Of a stretch of DNA of 42,530 nt, positions 22,174 through 30,965 are shown piece by piece (the first letter of the stretch is position 1; the number at the start of each line of letters is the position of its first letter). Location: assembly GCA_014885115.2 (NCBI GenBank), contig WKLE02003438.1, positions 1-42,530 of the forward strand, written 5' to 3'. This DNA comes from Asterionellopsis glacialis (Eukaryota; Bacillariophyta; Plagiogrammaphyceae; Rhaphoneidales; Asterionellopsidaceae). Made by a program: the position numbers and the translations under genes. The notes beneath the pieces are model-generated. The model was not told where the DNA came from. It saw only the letters and a program-made list of their open reading frames with translations, and did not search any database.

Positions 22174-23943
22174 TTGAAGAACAACTCTCAGCGGGTTGGC
22201 CGCTACAACCGCTTTGTTGGAAGGAATTACAATGATATTCACAATGCGGTCGCCAAGAACATATTGTCATCATCAAGGCCATCATCACTACATCCTGTGA
22301 ATTCACAACGTGTTTATGTTGGTCTTCGTCACAAACATTCTTTGCTTAATATTCGTCAGTACAAAACTGGTGTTCTTGTAGGACAGAATGGGAGGCGAAT
22401 CAAGAGCATTCAACTTGGTCGTCCCGGCAAACAACTGCCAACATCGTCGACCAGAACAAGAACAACCTCCACCCCCCCTTCTCCTCCTCACTCAACTGCG
22501 TTTCAACGTATCCGATCCGCTGTAGCTGAAAAACCTATTCAGTATTTCAGTATCCCTTGCGTGGCTGCCTTTGTCGGTATTACAACGAACTGGATGGGTG
22601 TAAAAATGTTATTTTATCCTATTGAATATATGGGAACAAAATGGTATCGCGAGGATGACTGTACACCATATGGCCTTTTAGGATGGCAAGGGGTTGTGCC
22701 AGCTAGGACAGAAAAAATGGCTGGGCGGTTAGTTCAAATTGTAACAGCAAAGTTACTAAGTCTAGGTGAAGCCTTCGGAAGGATCGAAGCAAAGGAGTTT
22801 GCTTTATTGATGGTGGATCCCGTGTCAGAATCACTGAAAGAACATTCTGGTAACTATTGGAGTCACGTACTAACGCCATTTTTACCATTGGTCTTGGAAC
22901 GTGTTGTCTCAGCACTACAAGGTGAAATTGAGGATGTATTAGATTTACGGCAGGTAGTCTTATCTGCCTTCGTTCGAGATAAGATTGTGCTTGTGGACTT
23001 ATTTCAAAAAGTTGGAAAAGTAGAGGTAAGTGGTGATTTCTTTTGTTGTTCATAATGACCCCCCTCCCCCATCTTCTTTCCTGCACTAACGATGAAGTAT
23101 TTGCCTTCTTCGTTTTCATGCTATACGATTAACTCATCCATTTAGCTTGACTTTTTGGTAGAATCAGGCTTTGGGTTTGGTTTTTTGTTAGGCCTTGGAC
23201 AAATGGCTTTGTGGGTTGCCAAACCGAAAATCTGGACATTACCTGTAGCTGGTGCGTTAGTGGGGTATGTTACAAATTGGATTGCAATAAAGTTATTGTT
23301 TGAGCCAGCAGAACCTGTCGAAGTGATAGGTCCTTTCGTATTGCAGGGTTTGTTTGAAAGCCGTCAACTGGAGGTATCAGATGAATTTGCACATTTTATG
23401 GAAAAACGTGTTTTATCATCGACTAGGTTGTTGGGCGCGTTGTCAGTCGACGACGAAGAAAAGTTATTTGCATTTTTACGACGCCAGCTACCTTTCCCCA
23501 TACCATCACATGTCTTGCAGTCAGCCATCAAGGCAATTCAAACAATTGCTGCAAATCCTAAAAAATACCCTGAACTACATGCCTATGTTACCGAGCGGCT
23601 TGATATCGAAGATACGCTAAGTCGGCGATTAAAACGTCTTTCACCGACCGAATTTGAAGACTTGTTACATCCAGTATTCCAAGAAGACGAAATTATTCTC
23701 ATTGTAGTGGGTGGCATATTAGGTGCAGCTGCAGGACTTGCACAAATGAGATTAGGATGGGGTGGACCAGGTGCAAAACTCAAGGCAGCCGCCACCATTG
23801 TTTTTTGTCTGACAACAAGTTCATTATTCTTCCTACTTAAAGATGTTGGTGTCAAGAAGATTGAGGAAGAAGTCGAAGAGGTTTTGGGTCCAAGACCTAA
23901 ACTTCGTCGAAGAAATACATTAGTCCGCGTGGAGACTGCATAA
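22174..23943 (+). CDS. DUF445 family membrane protein, 5' exon not located
   Basis: Exon A ends at 23025 (...KVGKVE) and exon B starts at 23146 (LDFLVESGFG). The intron between them is 120 bp (GTAAGT...TTTAG) and phase 0. The joined frame gives up to 549 residues. The domain is recognised by its two copies of a TNW-x3-K-x-LF-x-P motif, TTNWMGVKMLFYP and VTNWIAIKLLFEP, each in a hydrophobic segment, and by GLLGWQGVVPAR, as in bacterial DUF445 (YheB-like) proteins. Two more membrane segments lie near the C-terminus (IILIVVGGILGAAAGLAQM and TIVFCLTTSSLFFLL). Biochemical function is unknown. No ATG precedes the domain in this frame: 22174 is a TTG and an in-frame TAA lies at about 22156. Coding therefore probably enters through an acceptor such as AACTCTCAG|CGGGTT near 22191, from an unseen first exon. 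The Ser/Arg/Thr-rich residues before the domain suggest an organelle transit sequence. Confidence 0.85.
23026..23145 (+). other. Intron of the DUF445 gene
   Basis: Donor GTAGAG|GTAAGTGG and acceptor CATCCATTTAG|CTTGAC. Removing it joins two parts of one DUF445 domain in phase 0, and the second half then needs no start codon of its own (its apparent first residue in isolation is a TTG leucine). Confidence 0.9.
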
Positions 23944-24437
23944 CATCTATCTTTAACCTTGGCGAAATAAAACAAAAATTTGAGACTAGAGTTTATACAT
24001 AATCAGTCGACGGCCAAATGTGCATCGAAACGTTAGTTGAACTGCGTACAGAACATATTTACATATTAATTTTACATCTTCTCAATCACTTTTAATATTT
24101 TTTTCGTTCAGTCCTATTAAGCAACAACTCGTATAATATCTCTTTTATGTATTTGGTCGCGGCGGACATGTACAGATTTCGTCAGGTTCTGGTCACTACG
24201 AGCTACGAGCTACGAGCTACGAGCTTAAATTGGGGTGGTTTCAAATAGAAAGATAACCTGAAATACACATACACGTAGCATGTCGACATTTTTCGCTGTT
24301 TCTCGATGAATAATTTTCTTGAGTACTGTATTCAAAATACCAAGGATAACACTTACACTGTATTTCGGGAATGACTATTTTTGATTATATCTTTACACAT
24401 CCTAAATTACTTGTACGTCAGACTGGCACCAACATAT
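23944..24437. other. Spacer with 7-bp tandem repeat
   Basis: This is the 3' side of the DUF445 gene. It is unusually rich in CG at 24001-24060. A fourfold tandem repeat of CTACGAG sits at about 24196-24223. No gene is seen. Confidence 0.55.
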
Positions 24438-25193
24438 TTAATGACAAGCATGTTTATATGGGGTTTTGAAGTCTCTCAAATGAATCCATGCGTTGGCTCC
24501 AAACTTTCTCCCCTTGATGACAGACACTGCCTGATGATCAGTAGGACTATCTTTAATTCCTGGATTTTCATTTACAACTGATGGACACATTACTGCTCTT
24601 CCTTTCTTTTGAAGTACAGTCTTGTTCAAGTTGGGGAATTCAGTTCCACCTCCTTCCACGCCATTCAGATAAATGTACAATGTAAGGAGTCAATTTACTG
24701 GTTTGTGTTCCACATCATAAGAAATAAAGTCACTGTGGGTATTGTAGAATTGTCCAATTTCATACTTCAACAATTGCAAATATTCAGAATTACGCTCTGG
24801 AATGTTTGCTAGCAAAGGTATCTTGCCAATCACTTTTTTGGCTAAAGGATCGTCTTCATAGCATTCATCATTGCACCAAGCATTTGTAGAAGTGCGTCCT
24901 TATATTTTGTTTTTCTTTGTAGTCTCATCAACATTTTCACCTCCAACCCCAGTGCTTCGTTCATACTCTATTTTATGCCCTAATTCAATGAGCCGGTGGC
25001 ACCCCTGCACCATAACGAAATTGTCAAACATGAGCATCCAAGGCCCAGGACTTTCAGCATCATTTGGACCAGAGAGAATTTTTAAGGTATGGTGTTCATC
25101 ATTGAACCCAGAATACTTGTTTATGATTCTTTTAAACATTAGGTTTAGGTCATGTATTGTAGTAATAATACTCACATGGTTCCATTGACACAT
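24438..25193 (-). pseudogene. Prolyl 4-hydroxylase-like 2OG-Fe(II) oxygenase pseudogene
   Basis: One continuous minus-strand frame encodes a prolyl 4-hydroxylase alpha-subunit-like domain but is broken by two stops. In order it has: PGPWMLMFDNF and CHRLIELGHKIEYERST; a TAA at 24902-24900 where a residue before GRTSTNAWC belongs; LQLLKYEIGQFYNTHSDFISY, with the HxD iron-binding pair; a TGA at 24692-24690 just before LLTLYIYLNGVEGGGTEFP; and finally KKGRAVMCPSV, TDHQAVSVIKGRKFGANAWI and HLRDFKTP, with the distal histidine and the 2-oxoglutarate lysine retained. The active-site residues survive, so decay is recent or the stops are bypassed. The TGA stands where family members have arginine, consistent with CGA to TGA deamination. 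The ATG at 25193 is followed within 17 bp by a donor-like GTGAGT, so the original 5' structure probably had another exon. Confidence 0.82.
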
Positions 25194-25240
25194 ACTCCGA
25201 AAACTTCTTCTTCATGTAATATTAATTTCTGAAAGTATCC

Positions 25241-25340
25241 GTGAATTATATTTTATAGGTCATACAAGAGTATTTGGTCAGTTCATACCCATGAAATATA
25301 TTTTATAGGTCATACAAGAGTATTCGGTCAGCTCACTCTC
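25241..25340. repeat. 50-bp direct tandem duplication
   Basis: Two adjacent copies, 25241-25290 and 25291-25340. They share the core TATATTTTATAGGTCATACA, followed by AGAGTATT(T/C)GGTCAG(T/C)TCA. They differ at only a few positions, so the duplication is recent. It lies just upstream of the prolyl hydroxylase relic. Confidence 0.92.
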
Positions 25341-25971
25341 CATGCAATTAATGGTGACAATCAATTAATTACAGTCAATATAGACACTGCTCTGAATGAA
25401 CTGTTTTGATGCTTTTATATGTGAGGGAAGTTTGAATTGTTTACACAAATCCTTACCAACCTACTATGATTACGGGAATAAAAGTGACACAAGGACCTAG
25501 AGTACTACTACTAATGTCAAATATTGAGAGACCAATTCAGTTCAAGGAACTACCAGAACAATAACCAACCAGACTTTCATTGGATACACTCAAAATCCAC
25601 ACATTTTAAAAATTCAACGGACGAAGACAGAATCTTAGTTAGTATTGCTACGTGACAAATTATATATGTCTTTTGTGTGAACAGAAACAGAAAAAAAGAC
25701 ACCTGTCAATATTTCTTCAAAAGACAATTTGGAATTACGAGCGTCAGTCATCAACCGTACATGAGCTTTGACAACCTATAGATGGCAAGATTGTTGGTAA
25801 AATAGCAAGACAATCACACACAGAAAAAGAACACGTCAAGAACAGCGTGCATAGTCCTCTCTAGAGCACTGTACCTGGAACTCCTTGAATTGCGCGCCCT
25901 TCTTGGATATCGGTACTGTTGTTCTGTCAAATGTAACGTACTTCTAGCGTACCAGGTACATCATATTGGGT

Positions 25972-26076
25972 CGCTCTAATCTGCTCATCCCACGATGGGT
26001 TTATTTAAAAAAGCTTCTATTGGCAGATAGCAAAAGCCGTTTCTCGAGAATGCCATCGTGTGAGCAGATTAGAGCG
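25972..26076. repeat. Long inverted repeat (hairpin or MITE-like)
   Basis: The left arm 25972-25998 reads CGCTCTAATCTGCTCATCCC and continues ACGATGG. The right arm 26053-26076 reads CCATCGTGTGAGCAGATTAG and continues AGCG. The arms are perfect reverse complements over 16 bp (CGCTCTAATCTGCTCA) and again over CACGATGG, with a three-base gap in the right arm. The spacer is about 54 bp. It could be a small non-autonomous element, a hairpin RNA, or an extruding cruciform. No ORF lies inside. Confidence 0.85.
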
Positions 26077-26464
26077 GCGCAAGATCGTAATCGTCGATTC
26101 ATTTTTGGTTTTTTGTGATTTGTTTCTCAAATGTGATAGTATGTTATATTATTATAAACGTCAACGGATGCGCTCGCGCGCAAGTCGACCAAAAATTAAT
26201 TATGTAGAAAATGTTATATAAGAAGTATAATTTCATCAATTTATAGAATTCTAGTTACCATCTACTGGCAACTCCCAATAATCGCTCACGTCCAAGACAG
26301 AAGGTTTTTTTGAGTCAGCATCGCTTTTTTTTCGATCACAGAAAGAGCATTTTTCTCTCTGTACTACTGTACTTTTTATATATATCGTATAGGTACACCA
26401 TCTTTGTAAGTACACAAAAATTCATAAAAAATAAATTTCAGGAATTATTTATATAATGCAGGAA

Positions 26465-26488
26465 TGGTTGTTGTTGTTGTTGTTGTTA
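26465..26488. repeat. (GTT)n microsatellite
   Basis: About seven to eight consecutive GTT units in the spacer downstream of the CtpA stop codon. Confidence 0.9.
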
Positions 26489-26742
26489 ACTCGGTCTCCG
26501 GGGCGCCCGTGCGTGTACCGTACAGGTACGTACTCAATCTGTCCGTTGAACCCCTCAAACATCTAAAGGTCCTAAAAAATTACCTGGTACAGGAAGTCGT
26601 TGGAGTCAACGGGTTTTCTGGTACATTTTTTTAGCGGTAGGGAATATCTGTAGAAAGTGCCATAAAATGGTGATGCTTGTTCTCAATGGTTATTAGAAAA
26701 AAAATCAACACACAAATGATTGAATTCATGAATCAGTGTGTC

Positions 26743-29481
26743 TTAGAATAGAGAACTCAGCACTAACTGAAGGAGCAGGAGAGGCTGTTGTAAAGCTCTA
26801 GCATACAATGCTTCAAACGTCTTATCGTCCGCTTCCTTGACTTCTTCAATAACATCGAATGCAACACCAACACATAAATCAGCACCAACATTCGTTGGAA
26901 TTCCCTCTCGACTATCACAGAACACATTAGGTCGGATCCCACCTCGTATCAATTCACCGGTATTCCGGTCAAACCGTGCATTTCCTACATGTGTTACATG
27001 GTGTAGGGAAGGGGTCAAATATTCTGCTACCGTCAAACGAATCCCACCACCATCTGGCATAGGAAATGTGTGTTGTATCAAACCCTGTTTAGTTAATCAT
27101 TTATTGTCACGCATGGGAATTTGGAATAGACAAACTTGTAAGCATTTTGATAAGTAACTCAAAAGAATGTTCGTCACGTATACTGTAGTGGACAAATTGA
27201 TTCTCTTACCTTTCCATACGTCTGAGTGCCAACAAGTGTTGCACGACCATTGTCCTGAAGCGCGGCTGCAAACATTTCGGCAGATGATGCGGTACCTTCG
27301 TTAATCAACAGTACTACTTTATTTTGTGCATGAGCTTGCAACAGTCGTTGTTGCTGATCACTGGACAAGATCCGATGTAATGGACTTTCAATATCTTTCT
27401 GCCCTGGTATAAAGGCAGCAATTGGTTGGACACCATCGTTTGTTTCAATATTTGTTCTCAGACTGATACGGTGGACCCCTCGTTTGGTATACTGTTCATG
27501 TAAACTTAAATATGATGACGGTGGCACCCACAAAATACCATCATAGTCAAATGTTTCTAGATTCGATCGTTTCACTTGATCTTTTGTAACTGTGCGAGGT
27601 TCCTTTGACAATAAGTATCCAGGATATCGTGGATTGACAGCATATTCAGATGCATAGTGAGGTGTAAAGCCACCTCTAGCATTCAAAGTATAACATAATA
27701 CAGAATATGGATCACGTAACAATGTTGATGCAGTTAGCATAGCTTCTTGTATAACACCACCATAATTGTTACGAAGATCAATTATAAAACTTGATGCACC
27801 CGCAGCCTCTAAATCTTGTATAGCCTTTATATACCCATCTGTCGAAGCACGTGAAAATCGTGTTAATCGAATGTACCCGACTTTATCGGATGTTGTCTTG
27901 TCTAAAATAGAATTTTGTGGTGTTAAAAGTTCATAATGAACAACAGAATTACCATGTCCTGACATCACATTCGGTGTAAGCGAGTAGGGACGGAATTGTT
28001 CTACCAGCGTTGTTGGTAATCGTACACGAGATAATCTATATCCTGCAATGATGACACGGTCCTCACTATCTTGAAACAAGGGTTTGGCGATTGTTAAGTA
28101 TGGATACCCAAAATAATTCTCTGCAGAATATTTGGTTTGCAAATGCATGGAAACACCTTTTAAACTTTCATCTGTAAATTTGTCTTCGCCAACACTAACT
28201 ATACGATCACCAACCACAATACCAGCACGTTCCGCCGGTGAATCAGGAATCACAGCTGTTACCATTGGCAAATTTATGGCACGCGAAACCGAAAGAGTAT
28301 TTTGGTTGAGTTGCTGATTTTTGCTGGATGCGACTACCAGTCTCTCTGATGGTGCCAATGCAAATGTTGACCTCATTTGATTTCGCTCTTGTTTAATATT
28401 GGACGGTAGTTGTTGTAGCAAAACCAAGTCATCCGTCGATGGTGGTTCGACAATGGCTCCTAATCCTAAAAACCCATCCGATCGCTGTTCTAGTTCTCTA
28501 CGGAGTTCTTCGCGTGTTAAATATTTACTGAAGGGGTCGTTCAAATTCCCTACCAACCACTTCAAACCTTGTACAGCACCTTCTCTTGTTTCAAACGTGA
28601 TGTCGGATGGTACCACAGTTCCATGGTTGTTGCTCGACGAAGAGTAAGGTGCTTTTCGCCCTATTCGATGATTTCGATCTAAGTTGGAATTTGCAGATTC
28701 TTTCAATGCTTTCCATTTTTTATAAAACTCAGTTGGTACAAATCTAGCTCCACCAGAATTGTCGTAATATACTAGTATAGTTTGTGTCATCATCCATCAT
28801 TGTCATCGCAAGGAGAGAATGATAGGAGAGAACTAAAAGTCTTAGAAAAATGTCAAGCAAAAACAATTGTAACAACACAATATTCTTATAACCAATCTAC
28901 TTACCATTGTTGATAGTCCCTACAGCATGATCTAGCAAAACTTCATTGGCACGTGATTTGAGTTCTGGAGTACCTGATTGCATAATATTCCAATATCTCA
29001 TGGAATCATCAGCTGCCATAGCGACATTGCTGCTTCCATAGGATGGTGATACAATTGTTGTCGTAGTCATCACAGTCAAACAAAGCAGAAATGATATTAT
29101 TATTTGGGACAAGCCATTTTTATTCTTTTTGTTCTTTGGTAGGATATTTGTTGATCTTTCTGTAACATCACTTGCATTGCTCCGGCAAATCTCATCCTCT
29201 GAGGCCGAAGATGATGGAAATCCAATATGGTTATTCTCAGATCTGTTCTCTTGTCCTCTTAAATTATGGAGACATGACTTTGATTTCTGCTTGTGGCACA
29301 ATCTGCCGTAGTAGTAGAGTACTGGTGGTGGGGTAGGCGCTTGCGACGACGAAGAAGGAATGAAAAATCTTGTCGGTTGTATCCTTGCCAATGGAATTGG
29401 AACGAAAGCCGAAGCAAAGAGAGCAGAGAAACACAGCAACAGTCCAAACCGATTTATTACCTGATTATTGAACACTTTCAT
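26743..29481 (-). CDS. ctpA: Thylakoid-lumen C-terminal processing peptidase (S41 family)
   Basis: Three exons, 29481-28905, 28771-27210 and 27084-26743, encode 826 residues. The start chosen is the ATG of MKVFNNQVINRF, since the frame upstream opens only with GTG. Targeting is bipartite. A signal peptide ends at ASAFVP, a transit region follows, and then a thylakoid transfer segment (IIISFLLCLTVMTTTTIV) ends in VAMA|ADD; no twin arginine is seen, so Sec-type transfer is likely. A PDZ domain follows (PMVTAVIPDSPAERAGIVVG DRIVSVG). The peptidase core shows YIRLTRFSRAST, SFIIDLRNNYGGVIQEA and LLINEGTASSAEM. The predicted nucleophile is Ser688 and the general base Lys713 of TYGK, 25 residues apart as in D1 peptidase. 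CtpA removes the C-terminal extension of pre-D1 so the Mn cluster of photosystem II can assemble. At 826 residues it is longer than most plant CtpA, owing to targeting sequence and insertions. Confidence 0.93.
27085..27209 (-). other. CtpA intron 2
   Basis: Donor ATGGAAAG|GTAAGAG, acceptor AACTAAACAG|GGTTTG, phase 0, 125 bp. It falls directly after the catalytic lysine codon, joining TYGK to GLIQHTFPMPDGGG as expected for S41 peptidases. Confidence 0.92.
28772..28904 (-). other. CtpA intron 1
   Basis: Donor AACAATG|GTAAGTAG and acceptor ACTATACTAG|TATATTAC, 133 bp, joining GTINN to VYYDNSGGARF. The frame of exon 2 continues open only a little further upstream before stops, so this acceptor is the best fit. 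It is less certain than intron 2. Confidence 0.75.
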
Positions 29482-30965
29482 TATCCCCCCTGGAATGGCA
29501 GTATTCTTTGAAAGAAGCCTTTCCTCTCTTCTCTTCGCTCCTTCCTTTGGTGAGGAAGGGATGTGTACAGTAATGGTATCCTGCACCAGCTATGAACACG
29601 ACGTAGGATTATTATTTACTATTATATAAAAATCCTAGACCACACGTATGCAATGAGCCATGAGCAATGACAGCGATCAACAAGACATGCAGGAAGTAGA
29701 TGCCATGTGTCGGCAGTTTGTGATGGTACAGTACCCTGGGACTAGAGTTCTAAAAGAAAATTCGGCAGGACAGATGGCTGATATGGTGCAGAAGGACTAG
29801 AAAAGGCCTTACCTGGTACCAGGTAGGACCTTGGGTACCGTACTACGGTAGGTACTAGTTGGCCTAACCAGGTACCCCAGGTACAGGTACCTCTAGAGTC
29901 CTAAATGGCAGAATGCAGTAGGAATAGTACTACGGGACACGTATAGCACCGTTGCATACGGTTACATGAACTAGGAATAGGAATAATCCCTTGTACTGTG
30001 TATCTAGAAACCTAGTAGAGAGTTCTGAAAACGGTACGGTAGACGACAGACACACCCAGAAGAAAAGACTTTTCGACTCAGAAAAAATAGCACAGCCAGG
30101 GCAATTCAAAAATCAATTAGCTCTTCATAGAAGGAGTCCCATTTATATTTTTTCTTATTGGTGTCTTTGAGACTAGGGATAGCTTGAGCCTGTTGGTATT
30201 CTCTTGAAAAAAGGAACGATGAATACGAATTTCTTATATAAGTAGTGGGCGATAGAGAGTTTTGCCTCATGGCTAAAGCCAAAAGGTCGAGAAATTTACG
30301 TAATTAAAATTCTCGGACAGGCGGGAGAATTCAAAAACAGGTATTTTTTACACAATATGTATTTAGAATTAGAATTAGACTTTATACGATGGGATTCTTC
30401 ATGCGCAGTGCAAACTGCCGAAACAACCTGCCCGCGTGAGTAACTGAACTATATATGATGTACATACAGAAATTACTGTTTGTTTTAAAAAACTGCGCGA
30501 GGGGTTGACACCGATAATACGTTTCATGATCAAAATCAATTTCTTTAATTTTGATTGGTTGTAAGTACGATAGCCTCTGGATAGAAGCTTGATTCGTCAT
30601 CTTCCACTTTTTCCAGTTAGGCACATGACGTCATCTTGTCTTTTTCTTTTTTACCCATGATACTCTCTTCTACGTTCCTACTGAATCAGTATTCAAAAAT
30701 ACGTAATTATTTCAACTCAGTTTCGAGCGGTATTCCGTACCTTAGTACCTGGGGTATAAACGCTAGCTCGGTTCCGAGAAGTCTCTGCGTGAGGGAAAAA
30801 AAGGAAAATAGTAGTAGCATTAGTCATCATAGTGAAGTATTTTCTGTTACACGGATCTCTGCGTGTTTTTTTGTAACAAACGCTTGTCCAAAGATAACAG
30901 GCTGGACCGATTCTCTTTTACATACTGGGAAGTGCCGCAAACAACCAAAAGCATACTACCAAGCA
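29482..30965. other. Divergent promoter region between ctpA and the HMG-box gene
   Basis: About 1.5 kb without a supported gene. It is dense in GTAC/CTAG words at 29735-29900, including an overlapping TACCTGGTACCAGGTA at 29810-29825 and CTCTAGAG at about 29892. The frame of the HMG-box gene is open for 110 codons upstream of the chosen ATG (from 30636), which is probably 5' UTR by chance. Confidence 0.5.
30626..30633. promoter_or_regulatory. CRE-type palindrome TGACGTCA
   Basis: The perfect 8-bp palindrome TGACGTCA sits 340 bp upstream of the HMG-box ATG, within ATGACGTCAT. In diatoms, TGACGT/ACGTCA elements are known CO2/cAMP-responsive sites bound by bZIP factors at carbonic anhydrase promoters. 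A role here is inference from the motif and position only. Confidence 0.35.

Larger units (their letters stand above)
25194..26742. other. Intergenic between P4H relic and CtpA 3' end
   Basis: No gene is seen. Contents include a 50-bp tandem duplication (25241-25340), a long inverted repeat (25972-26076), TACC(A/T)GGTA copies at 25950 and 26581, a GTT microsatellite at about 26465-26488, and a local CG-rich patch at about 26160-26190. Confidence 0.6.

Noticed and set aside
23155..23943. Second DUF445 half as an independent gene
   Set aside because: Its apparent start is a TTG leucine codon, and a phase-0 intron joins it cleanly to the upstream exon within one domain.
27174..28793. Reading the central CtpA block as a separate gene starting MMTQTILVYY
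   Set aside because: The first residues lie in intron 1. The PDZ and peptidase domain needs the N-terminal exon for targeting and the last exon for the domain end, and both splice in frame.
30636..30965. Extending the HMG-box protein 110 residues upstream
   Set aside because: The upstream part has no helical or HMG-like pattern, and the ATG at 30966 opens a typical acidic/serine N-terminus. Open reading there is likely chance in a 5' UTR.
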